DNA of 64,000 nt from Arthrobacter sp. UM1 (GTDB lineage: Bacteria > Actinomycetota > Actinomycetes > Actinomycetales > Micrococcaceae): the NCBI RefSeq assembly GCF_020483305.1, contig NZ_JACWAB010000006.1, forward strand, positions 62,001 to 126,000, given 5' to 3'. A model generated the notes under the pieces. The model made no database searches. It saw only the letters and a list, made by a program, of their open reading frames with translations, and was not told where the DNA came from. Positions 54,382 to 63,731 of this stretch are shown one piece after another (within the stretch, counting starts at the first letter, position 1; each line of letters opens with the position of its first letter). The translations under genes were made by a program, and so were the position numbers.

Positions 54382-54473
54382 GGAAAGGTCTCCGTGAAGG
54401 TCGAGGTCGGTGGAGCGGACAGGACAGCGGGGGCGGAACAGGGGGTGCGGAACGGGGCGGACGGGACGCGGCG

Positions 54474-54992
54474 TCAGGCGCCTTCGGCGGAGCCCTGGCG
54501 GAGCATCCGCAGCTCGAACCGGTTGTCCCAGGTCTCGTCGAGCTGTTCGCGCTCGCCGGTCCGGCGGAAGCCGTGCTTCTCGTAGAACGCGATGGCGCGG
54601 TCGTTGCCCTCGAGCACCCAGAGGTAGGCGGGCAGGCGGCCGACGGCGGCGGCGAGGAGCAGGTCGGCGGTGCCGCGGCCCCGGTAGTCCTCGTGGAGGT
54701 AGAGCACCTGCAGCTCGGTCTCGGCCAGGGGCGCGGACTCGCCCTCCTCGGCCTGGCCCGGGCGCGCGCCGGACATGCCGACCACCCGATCCCCGTCCAG
54801 CGCCACGTGGAAGCGCATCCCGAGCTCCATGCCGGCCTCCCAGAACATGACGTCCTTGGGGATGCCGCGCTCGACGAGTGAGAAGACCTCCTCGCCCCGG
54901 AACGGGTAGCACTCGCGGTGGATCTCGAGCTTGGCCCGCAGGGTGGCCTCGATGTCCTCTCGGGTGCCCTCGCGGATGATGATCTGTGGCAT
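54474..54992 (-). CDS. GNAT-family N-acetyltransferase
   Basis: 172 residues. REGTREDIEATLRAKLEIH at the start, the acetyl-CoA signature LQVLYLHEDYRGRGTADLLL near 100, and LWVLEGNDRAIAFYEKHGF near 130, all standard. No clear ribosome site precedes the ATG at 54992, so the start is less certain. Substrate unknown. It follows the thiamine-binding protein gene by 71 bases on the same strand. Confidence 0.85.
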   Translation of the reverse strand: MPQIIIREGTREDIEATLRAKLEIHRECYPFRGEEVFSLVERGIPKDVMFWEAGMELGMRFHVALDGDRVVGMSGARPGQAEEGESAPLAETELQVLYLHEDYRGRGTADLLLAAAVGRLPAYLWVLEGNDRAIAFYEKHGFRRTGEREQLDETWDNRFELRMLRQGSAEGA

Positions 54993-55063
54993 GCGTGCGT
55001 CAGCGCGGGCTCTCGGGCCGGGCGCCGCTCCTCCTCGACGTGCTCGCTCTCGGGATTCTCGCT

Positions 55064-55408
55064 CTAGACGTTCTCGCTGGCCCCGATGGCGTCCTCGAGA
55101 CGCTCCAGCTTGCCCTCGAGCTCGCCCGTGTACCCGGGGCGGATGTCCGCCTTGAGCACGAGCGAGACGCGGGACCCGTACCGGCCCACGGCCTCGGCGG
55201 CCCGCTTGACCACGTCCATGACCTCGTCCCACTCGCCCTCGACCTCGGTGAACATCGAGCTGGTGCGGTTGGGCAGGCCGGACTCGCGGACCACGCGGAC
55301 GGCGGCGGCCACGGCCTCGTGGACCGAGGCGTCGTCGTGCTCGCCGCGGCCGGCCAGCGAGGGGTCGGACGGCTTTCCGGAGGGTGCAACGGAGAAGGCT
55401 GCGATCAT
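55064..55408 (-). CDS. MTH1187-family thiamine-binding protein
   Basis: 114 residues, the Thiamine_BP/YkoF-like ferredoxin-like fold. MIAAFSVAPSGKP at the start, VHEAVAAAVRVVRESGL, the TSSMFTEVEGEWDEVMDVVKRA segment and VLKADIRPGYTGELEGKLERL near the end are family hallmarks. Usually a small cytoplasmic thiamine-binding oligomer of uncertain role. The next gene upstream is a sugar transporter whose stop lies 9 bases away. Confidence 0.87.
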   Translation of the reverse strand: MIAAFSVAPSGKPSDPSLAGRGEHDDASVHEAVAAAVRVVRESGLPNRTSSMFTEVEGEWDEVMDVVKRAAEAVGRYGSRVSLVLKADIRPGYTGELEGKLERLEDAIGASENV

Positions 55409-55417
55409 GCCTCCACC

Positions 55418-56875
55418 CTATCCCCGTGCCCCGTGGCCGTGCACCGGCGCGTGACGGCCGTCGTCGTCGTGCTCCCGCGCGAAGAGCTCGCCGCTCGAGA
55501 CGCCGTCCTCCACCTCCTCGAGGCTCCGGCCGCGCGTCTCCGGCAGGAAGCGCCACATGACGAGCGCCGCGAGGACGTTGACCGCGGCGAAGGAGAAGAA
55601 GGAGCCGGTGAGGCCGATCGCCGCGAGGAGGCTCGGGAAGGTGAGGGTGATGAGGGCGTTGGCGATCCACATGCAGAACACCGACACGCCCATGCCCACG
55701 GCCCGCATGTGCAGCGGAAAGATCTCGCTGAGCAGCACCCACGTGGCCACATTGAGGAACGTCTGCATGGATCCGACGAACGCCACGATGAGCACGAGCA
55801 TGATGTACGGCTTGACCGGCCCCGCCGGCACGAGCACGGACGCGAGGCCGATGAGCACGTGGCAGAGCGCCGTGAGCGTGTACCCCGTGATCATCGTGGT
55901 CCGGCGGTTGATCCGCTCCATCATCCAGAGCGCGATGAACGCGCCGACAACGGCGATGAGCGCCGGCGCGATGTTCGCCACAAGGGCCGCGTTCTCCGCG
56001 AAGCCCGCGTCCCGCAGCACCACCTGGCCGTAGTACATGATCGAGTTGATGCCGGTGAGCTGCTGGAACACGCCGATCGCGATGCCCACGAGCAGGATCC
56101 GCAGCAGCCACTTCTGCCCGAGCACGGCCCCGAGCCCGGTCTTCTCCTCGTGCTCCTCGTGGACGAGCTCGCGGATCTCCCGGACCTCGGCCTCGGCGCG
56201 CTCCTCGGTCCGGACGGTCTTGAGGACGGCGAGCGCCTCCTCGAACCGCCCCTGGGCCATGAGCCAGCGCGGCGACTCCGGCATGCGGAGCATCCCGAAG
56301 AAGAGCGCGACGGCGGGCAGCGCCGCCACCGAGAGCATGATCCTCCAGACCCCCTCGAGGTGGCCCAGCGTGGTGCCGATGACCGCGTTGACCACGAGCG
56401 CGGCGAGCTGGCCGACCACGATCATGAGCTCGTTCCGCCCCGAGAGCGAGCCGCGGATCTCGTACGGCGCGAGCTCCGCGAGGAAGACGGGGACGACGGC
56501 GGACGCGCCGCCCACCGCGAGGCCGAGGAGGACGCGGCCCACGATGAGGAGGGCGACGTTCGGCGTCGCCGCGCACAGGACCGCCCCGAGGAAGAAGACG
56601 ACCGCGAGGCCGATGATCGTGGGCCGCCGGCCGAGCGCGTCCGAGACGCGGCCCGCCGTGACCGCGCCCGCGGCGGCTCCGAAGAGCAGGGAGCTCGTGA
56701 CGACGCCCTGGGTGACCTCCGTCAGGCCGAGCTCCCGCGACATGGGCAGGAGGGCGCCGTTGATGACGCCGGTGTCATATCCGAAGAGCAGGCCGCCCAG
56801 CGTGGCGACGAGGGCGATGAGCCCCAGGCGGCGCGAGGGCGCGCCGGAGACCGGGGCTGAGGGGGACTGGCTCAT
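55418..56875 (-). CDS. MFS sugar transporter (sugar porter family)
   Basis: 485 residues, 12 membrane segments. Sugar-porter signatures are all present: GGLLFGYDTGVINGAL in helix 1, GRVSDALGRRPTI in loop 2-3, GRVLLGLAVGGASAVVPVFLAELAP in helix 4-5, PESPRWLMAQGR after helix 6, QQLTGINSIMYYG in helix 7, and PETRGRSLEEVE at the end. Resembles myo-inositol or xylose permeases. I take ATG 56875 because AAAGGAG lies six bases before it; a TTG just upstream is less likely. A His/Asp-rich tail is unusual. Confidence 0.9.
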   Translation of the reverse strand: MSQSPSAPVSGAPSRRLGLIALVATLGGLLFGYDTGVINGALLPMSRELGLTEVTQGVVTSSLLFGAAAGAVTAGRVSDALGRRPTIIGLAVVFFLGAVLCAATPNVALLIVGRVLLGLAVGGASAVVPVFLAELAPYEIRGSLSGRNELMIVVGQLAALVVNAVIGTTLGHLEGVWRIMLSVAALPAVALFFGMLRMPESPRWLMAQGRFEEALAVLKTVRTEERAEAEVREIRELVHEEHEEKTGLGAVLGQKWLLRILLVGIAIGVFQQLTGINSIMYYGQVVLRDAGFAENAALVANIAPALIAVVGAFIALWMMERINRRTTMITGYTLTALCHVLIGLASVLVPAGPVKPYIMLVLIVAFVGSMQTFLNVATWVLLSEIFPLHMRAVGMGVSVFCMWIANALITLTFPSLLAAIGLTGSFFSFAAVNVLAALVMWRFLPETRGRSLEEVEDGVSSGELFAREHDDDGRHAPVHGHGARG

Positions 56876-56994
56876 CAATGTCTCCTTTGACTGCTGACCT
56901 GCTGAACAGTATCCCTCAGCCTCGGCCGGGCGGCGGCGTGGGCGCGGTGTGCGTCAGCGCGCGTCTGCGCGGCGCCGGCCCGGCTGTCAGCGCG

Positions 56995-58626
56995 TCAGCG
57001 CGGCTCGAGGCCCGCCTTGCGCACGGCGTCGAGGAGGCCGCCCGCGGCGATGAACTGCTCGGCGCCCTCGATGTCCGGGGCCATGAAGCGGTCCTGGCCG
57101 GGGCCGGGGACGCTCGCGCGGAGGCCCTCGATGACGGACGCGGCCACGGGGCCGGGCTTCGCCGTCGGGAGCTCCTTCCCGTCCACGCCCGCCGGGCTGC
57201 CGCTCTGCGGGAGACGGTCGGAGCCGTCGCGGGCGGCGCCGGCGTCGATCCCGCGGAAGTCGATGGCGCGGGCTGCGGCGAGGAGCTCGATCGCGAGGAC
57301 GCGGCGCAGGTTCTGCACGCTCGTGCGGAGCTTGCGGGCCGCGTGCCAGCCGAGGGAGACGTGGTCCTCCTGCATGGCCGAGCTCGGGATGGAGTCCACG
57401 GACGCGGGCGCCGCGAGGCGCTTCATCTCCGCCACGAGGCCGGCCTGCGTGTACTGGGCGATCATGAGGCCCGAGTCCGTGCCCGGGTCCTCCGCGAGGA
57501 ACGGCGGCAGGCCGTGGGAGCGGGCCGGGTCGAGGAGGCGGTCCGTGCGGCGCTCGGACATCGAGGCGAGGTCCGCCACCGGGATCGCGAGGAAGTCGAG
57601 GACGTAGGCCACGGGCGCGCCGTGGAAGTTGCCGTTGGAGCGGACCTGGCCGTCCTCGAGCACCACGGGGTTGTCCACGGCGGCGGCGAGCTCGTGGGCG
57701 GCCACCTGGGCCACGTAGGCCATCGTGTCGCGGAGGCCGCCGGCCACCTGCGGGGCGCAGCGCAGCGAGTAGGCGTCCTGGACGCGGCCGAACGCCTTCT
57801 TGTGCGAGGCGACGAGCTCCGAGCCCTGGAGGATCGCGTACATGTTCGCGGCGGCGTCCGCCTGGCCCGGGTGCGGGCGCAGCGGGAGGTGGAGCTCCGG
57901 CGCGAACGGCCCGTCCGTGCCGCGGAGGGCCTCGACGACGAGCGCCGCCGTCACGTCCGCCGCCTTGACGAGCTCCTGGAGGTCCGCGAGGGCGAGCACG
58001 AGCTGCCCGAGCATCCCGTCCGTGCCGTTGATGAGGGCGAGGCCCTCCTTCTCCTTGAGCACGAGCGGCTCGATGCCGGCCTCCTTGAGCAGCTCCGGGA
58101 CCGGGCGCTCGTTGCCCTCGCGGTCCTCGGCGCGGCCCTCGCCCATGAGGACGAGCGCGCAGTGGGACAGCGGGGCGAGGTCGCCCGAGCAGCCGAGCGA
58201 GCCGTACTCGTGGACGATCGGCGTGATGCCCGCGTTGAGCAGCGCCGTGTACGCCTCGACCGTCTCCGGGCGGACGCCCGTGTGGCCCGAGGCGAGGGTC
58301 TTGAGGCGCAGGAACATGAGGGCGCGGATGACCTCGCGCTCCACGCGGGGGCCCGTGCCCGCGGCGTGCGAGCGGATGAGGGACTTCTGCAGCTGCGCGC
58401 GCTTCTCCACGGGGATGGAGGTGTTGGCGAGGGCGCCGAAGCCCGTGGAGATGCCGTACGCCGGGGTGTCCGAGGCGGCCAGGGTGTCGATGTGCTCGCG
58501 GACCTGCGCGATCTTCTCGCGGGCCTCCTTGGCGAGCGTGATCTTCGCGTCGTAGCGGGCGACGGCGACGACGTCGCCGGCCGAGACGCCCGACGTCGAG
58601 AGGGTGACGGAGGTGGGGTAGGTCAT
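56995..58626 (-). CDS. hutH: Histidine ammonia-lyase
   Basis: 543 residues. First enzyme of histidine breakdown, releasing ammonia to give urocanate. The electrophilic MIO group forms from a tripeptide that here reads Cys-Ser-Gly, in EYGSLGCSGDLAPLSH near residue 150, instead of the common Ala-Ser-Gly. Other marks: YGISTGFGALAN near 58, MQEDHVSLGWHAARKL near 420 and QYTQAGLVAEMKRLA near 400. AAGG precedes the ATG. Last of the minus-strand hut genes here, 116 bases after hutI. Confidence 0.93.
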   Translation of the reverse strand: MTYPTSVTLSTSGVSAGDVVAVARYDAKITLAKEAREKIAQVREHIDTLAASDTPAYGISTGFGALANTSIPVEKRAQLQKSLIRSHAAGTGPRVEREVIRALMFLRLKTLASGHTGVRPETVEAYTALLNAGITPIVHEYGSLGCSGDLAPLSHCALVLMGEGRAEDREGNERPVPELLKEAGIEPLVLKEKEGLALINGTDGMLGQLVLALADLQELVKAADVTAALVVEALRGTDGPFAPELHLPLRPHPGQADAAANMYAILQGSELVASHKKAFGRVQDAYSLRCAPQVAGGLRDTMAYVAQVAAHELAAAVDNPVVLEDGQVRSNGNFHGAPVAYVLDFLAIPVADLASMSERRTDRLLDPARSHGLPPFLAEDPGTDSGLMIAQYTQAGLVAEMKRLAAPASVDSIPSSAMQEDHVSLGWHAARKLRTSVQNLRRVLAIELLAAARAIDFRGIDAGAARDGSDRLPQSGSPAGVDGKELPTAKPGPVAASVIEGLRASVPGPGQDRFMAPDIEGAEQFIAAGGLLDAVRKAGLEPR

Positions 58627-58742
58627 GGCGGGGCCTTTCGTGCTCAGGGTCGGGGCGTGTTCGGGTGTCGGGCGTTTTCGGGGGGGGGCGGATCGGGGGC
58701 GGGGCGCGCCCGGGATCAGGGCGGGAGCGGCTCAGGGCCCGC

Positions 58743-60113
58743 TCATGCGACCCGCCTGCCCTTGCGGACCGTGCCCCACGTCATCGGCATGCCGGGACGG
58801 TAGGCGAGGTGGATCGCGGCGGGCGCGTTGAGGATGTGCAGGTCGGCGCGGGCGCCGGGGACCACGCGGCCCACGTCGGTGCGGCGCAGGGCGGTGGCGC
58901 CGCCGAGCGTGGCCGCCTCGAGGGCCTCCTCGAGCGAGAGGTGCTGCTGGAGCACGGCGGTGCCCACGCAGAAGCTCATGCTGGAGGTGTAGCTCGTGCC
59001 CGGGTTGCAGTTCGAGGCCAGGGCGACGACGGCACCCGCGTCCCACAGCTCCCGTGCGGGGGTGAGGGGCGCGCGGGTGGAGAGGTCGCACGCGGGCAGC
59101 GCCGTCGCCACCGTGGGCCAGGGGACGTCTTCCGCGGAGGTGCCGACCGCCGGAAGGCCGCCCGCCTCGCGGAACGCGCGGCCCGAGGCGCCGAGCCCCT
59201 CGATGTCCGCGCTGCTCAGGAAGTTGAGGTGGTCCACGCTCGCGGCCTTGAGCTCGAGGGCGAGCTGGGCGCCGCCGGTCTCGCCGAGCTGGTTGCCGTG
59301 CAGGCGCGGGGTGAGCCCCTTGGCCATGGCCGCCTCGAGGACGCGGCGGGACTGCTCGGGGGTGAAGGCGCCCTTGTCGCAGAAGGCGTCCACGAAGCGG
59401 AGCTTCTCCTTCGGCGCGGCCTCGAGGACGGCGTCCAGCATCGGCCCGCAGACGAGCTCGATGTACGCCTCCGGGTCCTCCTTGTACTCCGCGGGGACGA
59501 GGTGGGCGCCGAGGAACGTGACGTCGTCCACGAGCTCCGCGGCGATCCGGGCCGAGCGGGCCTCGTCCTCCACGTTGAGGCCGTACCCGGTCTTGGTCTC
59601 GAGGGTGGTGGTGCCTCCGCGGAAGGAGTCCTCGACGCGGCCGGCCACGAGGGCGCGGAGGGTCTCGTCGCTGGCCTCGCGCGTGGCCCCGGTAGTCACG
59701 CCGATGCCTCCGGCGGAATATGACTCGCCGGCCATGCGCGCCTGGAACTCCTTGGAGCGATCCCCGGCGAAGACGAGGTGCGAATGCGAGTCCACCCAGC
59801 CGGGCAGGACCGCGCGGCCCTCGACGTCGAGGCGCTCGTCCGCGTCCGGGGCCTTCGAGGCGGGGCCGACCCAGGCGATCGTCTCGCCCTCGATGAGCAC
59901 GGCCGCGTTCTCGACGACGCTCCGCTCTTCGTCCATCGTCCAGAGCTCGGAGATGCCCGTGACGAGGAGGCTGGCGGGGGCGGCCGGGTTCGAAGCGCCG
60001 CCGCCTGCACCGGCTCCCGGGTTCGAAGCGGGGGTGGCCGGGGCCGGAGATGCGTCGTCGCCCTTAGGGGCGGATACGGCGTTCGGGGCGGCGGATGCGG
60101 CCTGGTCGGTCAT
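58743..60113 (-). CDS. hutI: Imidazolonepropionase
   Basis: 456 residues against about 400-420 normally; the excess is an Ala/Pro/Gly-rich N-terminal segment of about 45 residues. Metal-binding DSHSHLVFAGDR near 105, KTGYGLNVEDEARS near 185, LHGNQLGETGGAQLA near 270, and ALASNCNPGTSYTSSM near 355 are typical of this amidohydrolase, which hydrolyses imidazolonepropionate to formiminoglutamate. Start ATG 60113 with AGGAGG four bases upstream. Confidence 0.93.
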   Translation of the reverse strand: MTDQAASAAPNAVSAPKGDDASPAPATPASNPGAGAGGGASNPAAPASLLVTGISELWTMDEERSVVENAAVLIEGETIAWVGPASKAPDADERLDVEGRAVLPGWVDSHSHLVFAGDRSKEFQARMAGESYSAGGIGVTTGATREASDETLRALVAGRVEDSFRGGTTTLETKTGYGLNVEDEARSARIAAELVDDVTFLGAHLVPAEYKEDPEAYIELVCGPMLDAVLEAAPKEKLRFVDAFCDKGAFTPEQSRRVLEAAMAKGLTPRLHGNQLGETGGAQLALELKAASVDHLNFLSSADIEGLGASGRAFREAGGLPAVGTSAEDVPWPTVATALPACDLSTRAPLTPARELWDAGAVVALASNCNPGTSYTSSMSFCVGTAVLQQHLSLEEALEAATLGGATALRRTDVGRVVPGARADLHILNAPAAIHLAYRPGMPMTWGTVRKGRRVA

Positions 60114-60339
60114 GTGCCCTCCTGCTGCTCGATGCTTCGCTGCGCTGCCGGAACCGCGGGGACCGGCCGGTCCTTCTGCGGGGGCGCATGGCGGAGGGGC
60201 TCGTGACCCCTCCCGTGGACCAGCTCTGAGTGCGGATCCCTTCCCAGTATGGTGCGGATCTCCGCTCAGGTGAACGCCCGGCCCCCTCGGGTTGTCCGAA
60301 ATACCGGACCAGAACTGTCGGGACCCGCTCCCCCGCCGA

Positions 60340-60570
60340 GCCCTGCCCACTCACACCGGGAAACGCTCACCCCGGCCCGTTCACACCCGGAAACGCCCCC
60401 TCCCCCGTCCGCTCACACGCGCTCACACCCGAAAGCGCTCAGCCCCCGCCCCGTTCACACCCGGAAACGCTCCCTCCCTCCGTTCACACCCGGAATCGAC
60501 GAAAACACCCATAAACGAACGCGATTTTGAGCGGAAAAGGGGTGCGGTGACGGAAACGGGTGTAGGGCGC
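60340..60570. repeat. Dispersed intergenic repeat, copy 4
   Basis: CACAC-headed units start near 60352, 60382, 60414, 60424, 60456 and 60485, mostly 29-32 bases apart, each followed by CGGAAACGC-like sequence. They end in the hairpin-type core AAAACACCC...CGATTTTGAGCGGAAAAGGGGTG. Upstream, 60114-60339, is the hutI leader with nothing else recognisable. Confidence 0.75.
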
Positions 60571-60599
60571 GCGAGCGGGAGACGGCCGCAGCCGGCATG

Positions 60600-60700
60600 C
60601 CGTGCTCAGAGTGAGCTGCGGCTCCGCGATGCCCGACTTCGCAGTGACAGAACCGGCTGAGGCGGAGTCGGGAGATGCGGAGCATCTCAACAACTGCTCT
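60600..60700. other. Structured non-coding stretch between two repeat arrays
   Basis: Contains GAGATGC-GGA-GCATCTC (60672-60688), a perfect 7-bp stem with a 3-base loop, and CCCGACT (60632-60638) pairing with AGTCGGG (60666-60672); CTCCGC (60622) could alternatively pair with GCGGAG (60662). No convincing coding sequence on either strand. Could be a structured RNA or old element remnant. Confidence 0.35.
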
Positions 60701-60819
60701 GCCTTCAAGCTCCGCCGTTTCACGCAGCACGCGTCGTCGTCGTTCAACCGCGCACACATCGCGCAGACGCACCGGACCAGAGCCCATCCCTGCCCCCCCC
60801 CGGGGAAACGCACACCTCC

Positions 60820-61060
60820 GCCGGTTCGCACCCGGAATCGCTCACCCCGCTCGTTCACACCCGGAACCGACGAAAACACCCATAATCGCACATGATTTTG
60901 AGCGGAAAAGGGGTGTCGTGGCGGGAAGGGGTGTGATCGCGGGGCCGAAGCGAGCAGGAACGGGTGCGACGGCGAAAAGGGGTGTGGGCGCGGGCGAGGG
61001 CCCGGGCGAGCATGGGGCAGGCGGGGCGGGTACCTGACCGCGGCGGAAACGGGTGCGGCC
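60820..61060. repeat. Dispersed intergenic repeat, copy 5
   Basis: The core CGACGAAAACACCCATAA...GATTTTGAGCGGAAAAGGGG near 60860-60912 repeats the core of copy 4 almost exactly, followed by degenerate GAANGGGTG units (GGGTG at 60911, 60929, 60962, 60980 and near 61053). With copies 4 and the structured stretch it fills the 1.1-kb hutI-hutU gap. Confidence 0.75.
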
Positions 61061-61205
61061 CCGACAGCGGGAAGACCGCTGACGGGGCCGCGAGGCGATG
61101 TGCCGACACCCGGGGCCGCGAGGCCGTGTTGACGGGGAGAACCTGGGGGCCGACACCCGGAGCCGGCACCGGGGCCGACGCCCAGCACCGGTGCCGCAGC
61201 CGGGG

Positions 61206-62903
61206 CTAGCCCTGGCCGCCGAACTCCTGCATCGGAACGCGGACGCCGCGCTCCTGGGCCACATCCGAGGCGCGCTCGTAGCCGGCGTCGACGTGGCGGA
61301 TGACGCCCATGGCCGGGTCGTTCGTGAGGAGGCGGGTCAGCTTCTCCTCGGCGAGGTCGGTGCCGTCCGCGACGCCCACCTGGCCCGCGTGGATGGAGCG
61401 GCCGATGCCGACGCCGCCGCCGTGGTGGATAGAGACCCACGTGGCGCCCGAGGACGTGTTGACGAGGGCGTTGAGGAGCGGCCAGTCGGCGATGGCGTCC
61501 GAGCCATCCTTCATGGCCTCCGTCTCGCGGTACGGCGAGGCCACGGAGCCCGAGTCGAGGTGGTCGCGGCCGATGACGATCGGCGCCTTGACCTTGCCCT
61601 CGCGCACGAGGTCGTTGAAGAGCTTGCCCGCCTTGGCCCGCTCGCCGTAGCCGAGCCAGCAGATGCGCGCCGGGAGTCCCTCGAACTCGACGAACTCGCC
61701 GGCGGCGTCGATCCAGCGGTGCAGGTGCTCGTTCTCCGGGAAGAGCTCCTTGATGGCCTCGTCCGTGACCTTGATGTCCTCCGGGTCGCCCGAGAGCGCC
61801 ACCCAGCGGAACGGGCCGAGGCCCTCGCAGAAGAGCGGGCGGATGTACGCGGGGACGAAGCCCGGGAACTCGAACGCGCGCTCGTAGCCGGCGTGGCGGG
61901 CCTCGTCGCGGATCGAGTTGCCGTAGTCGAACACCTCGGCGCCCGCGTCCTGGAACTCCACCATCGCCTGGACGTGGCGGGCCATCGCGTTCTGCGACTT
62001 CTTGGTGAAGCCGGTCTCGTCCGCCGCGGCCTCCTGCTGCCACTCCTCCACGGTGTACTCGGTCGGCAGGTAGGAGAGCGGGTCGTGCGCCGAGGTCTGG
62101 TCGGTCACGACGTCGATCTCGATCTCGCCCTTCTTGTGGCGCTCGAGCAGCTCCGGGAAGACCTCGGCGGCGTTGCCCACCACGCCGATGGACAGCGGCT
62201 TCCGTGCCTTCTTGGCCTCGTTGGCCTGCTTCACGGCGTCGTCGAGATCCTGGGCCACGGTGTCCAGGTACCGCTTGCCCACGCGGCGCTCGAGGCGCGA
62301 GCGGTCCACGTCCACGATGATGCAGACGCCGTCGTTGAGCGTGACGGCGAGCGGCTGCGCGCCGCCCATGCCGCCGCAGCCGCCGGTGAGCGTGATGGTG
62401 CCGGCGAGCGTGCCGTTGAAGCGCTTCTTGGCCACGGCCGCGAACGTCTCGAACGTGCCCTGGAGGATGCCCTGCGTGGCGATGTAGATCCACGATCCGG
62501 CCGTCATCTGGCCGTACATCATGAGGCCCTCGGCCTCGAGGCGGCGGAACTCCGGCCAGGTGGCCCAGTCCCCCACGAGGTTCGAGTTGGCGATGAGCAC
62601 GCGCGGCGCCCACTCGTGCGTCCGGAGGATGCCCACGGGCTTGCCCGACTGCACGAGCAGCGTCTCGTCCTTCTCCAGGTCCTTGAGCGAGGCCGTGATC
62701 GCGTCGAACGCCTCCCAGCTGCGGGCAGCGCGGCCCGTGCCGCCGTAGACCACGAGGTCATCGGGACGCTCCGCCACCTCCGGATCGAGGTTGTTCATGA
62801 GCATGCGCAGCGGCGCCTCGGTCTGCCAGGACTTGGCGCTGATCTCCGTGCCGCGGTCGGCCTTGACCGGGCGGGGTCCGCTCTTCTTCGGGTTCTGCGT
62901 CAT
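61206..62903 (-). CDS. hutU: Urocanate hydratase
   Basis: 565 residues, normal length. Converts urocanate to imidazolonepropionate with a tightly bound NAD. Motifs: [19 protein letters not shown] near 30, [11 protein letters not shown] near 58, [20 protein letters not shown] near 130, [15 protein letters not shown] near 170, and [10 protein letters not shown] near 340; C-terminal [15 protein letters not shown]. Start ATG 62903 with GAAGGAG seven bases upstream. It is the first hut structural gene, but hutI lies 1.1 kb downstream across repeats. Confidence 0.95.
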   Translation of the reverse strand: MTQNPKKSGPRPVKADRGTEISAKSWQTEAPLRMLMNNLDPEVAERPDDLVVYGGTGRAARSWEAFDAITASLKDLEKDETLLVQSGKPVGILRTHEWAPRVLIANSNLVGDWATWPEFRRLEAEGLMMYGQMTAGSWIYIATQGILQGTFETFAAVAKKRFNGTLAGTITLTGGCGGMGGAQPLAVTLNDGVCIIVDVDRSRLERRVGKRYLDTVAQDLDDAVKQANEAKKARKPLSIGVVGNAAEVFPELLERHKKGEIEIDVVTDQTSAHDPLSYLPTEYTVEEWQQEAAADETGFTKKSQNAMARHVQAMVEFQDAGAEVFDYGNSIRDEARHAGYERAFEFPGFVPAYIRPLFCEGLGPFRWVALSGDPEDIKVTDEAIKELFPENEHLHRWIDAAGEFVEFEGLPARICWLGYGERAKAGKLFNDLVREGKVKAPIVIGRDHLDSGSVASPYRETEAMKDGSDAIADWPLLNALVNTSSGATWVSIHHGGGVGIGRSIHAGQVGVADGTDLAEEKLTRLLTNDPAMGVIRHVDAGYERASDVAQERGVRVPMQEFGGQG

Positions 62904-63026
62904 GGCGCACTCCTTCACTCGGGTCTCTGCGGCGGGCGGCCAGGGGTGCCGTCTCGGAACGACGACGACGCGTCCCGCATCACACCCCAGTGTCGCGGAG
63001 AACACAGCGCTCGGGGAGAAGCCGAC

Positions 63027-63062
63027 CGGAGGAGGTGTCCGACATCCCGGACACCCCCTCCG
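63027..63062. terminator. Inverted repeat, possible terminator or operator upstream of hutU
   Basis: CGGAGG-A-GGTGTCCG at 63027-63041 pairs with CGGACACC-C-CCTCCG at 63048-63062, 15-base arms with one mismatch and a 6-base loop. It lies about 57 bases after the stop of the small minus-strand gene at 63119 and about 125 bases upstream of hutU, so it may terminate the former or regulate the latter. Confidence 0.55.
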
Positions 63063-63118
63063 CGTTCCCCGCCATGACGGGCAGGACCGCGGCAGAACCG
63101 CACCCCAGAGGGAAGGCG

Positions 63119-63256
63119 CTACGGCTGCTCCCCGCCGATGACGGACGCCTCCACGGTGATCCTCGATTCAGCGTTGGCGAGGGCGCGACCCGCCAGGGCG
63201 GTCACGACCCTGGCCGCACGCTCCTTGACCTCCGGGTCCACGGGCTCGTCCGCCAT
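63119..63256 (-). CDS. Very short protein or 3' remnant of a larger gene
   Basis: 45 residues, [19 protein letters not shown] through [16 protein letters not shown]. Third codon positions are strongly G/C as in real genes here, and in the same frame coding character continues a few codons upstream (RRFEVRF) until a TGA, beyond which base composition drops. It may therefore be the C-terminal remnant of a longer gene whose front was replaced. No family recognised. Confidence 0.4.
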   Translation of the reverse strand: MADEPVDPEVKERAARVVTALAGRALANAESRITVEASVIGGEQP

Positions 63257-63427
63257 GAACCGGACCTCGAAGCGCCGCTGAGGACTGATGCAGATGTGAA
63301 AACAGAGTCATCCATGGCGATATATTGGCACAATCGTTTGTCCCGCGAGCGCTTCCGGATCTCGATGTGGACAACTCATGACAAACCGCATGGGCGCGCC
63401 CGCCCGCCGAGCACAAGGATGGGAACC

Positions 63428-63640
63428 ATGGAACGCAGACACCTCATCTTCATCGCCCTCGTCATCAGCATCCTCTACGGCGTGCTCGTCCCGGTCTTCC
63501 GGGACACGCAGGCGTTCGTCGCGGTCGGCGCCGCCGTCGTCGCCATCGCCTGGGTGGCCGTGGGACTGCTCGCCAAGCGCTCGGACGAGCGGTGCGAGCG
63601 CCGCCGCAACCGGGACCGCAATCGGGACCGGATCGCCTGA
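63428..63640 (+). CDS. Small two-helix membrane protein
   Basis: 70 residues: MERRHLIFIALVISILYGVL forms the first hydrophobic helix, AFVAVGAAVVAIAWVAVGLL the second, followed by a basic Arg/Asn/Asp tail (RRRNRDRNRDRIA) that contains a short RNRD repeat. AAGGA lies eight bases before this ATG; another ATG nine bases upstream is possible. No family recognised. It stands alone between the small minus-strand gene and the IclR gene. Confidence 0.55.
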   Translation: MERRHLIFIALVISILYGVLVPVFRDTQAFVAVGAAVVAIAWVAVGLLAKRSDERCERRRNRDRNRDRIA

Positions 63641-63731
63641 CCGCCCGCCGCCAAGACGGCGGCCGGCCGAGCGGCCCTCCCGCCATCACGGCCGCCGCCA
63701 CCACGGCGGCCAGCCGGGCGCAGAGGCCCCT

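Noticed and set aside
60602-60895. 97-codon open frame between hutI and hutU
   Set aside because: Its second half runs through the repeat array and the whole has no family resemblance or ribosome site; kept only as a structured non-coding region.
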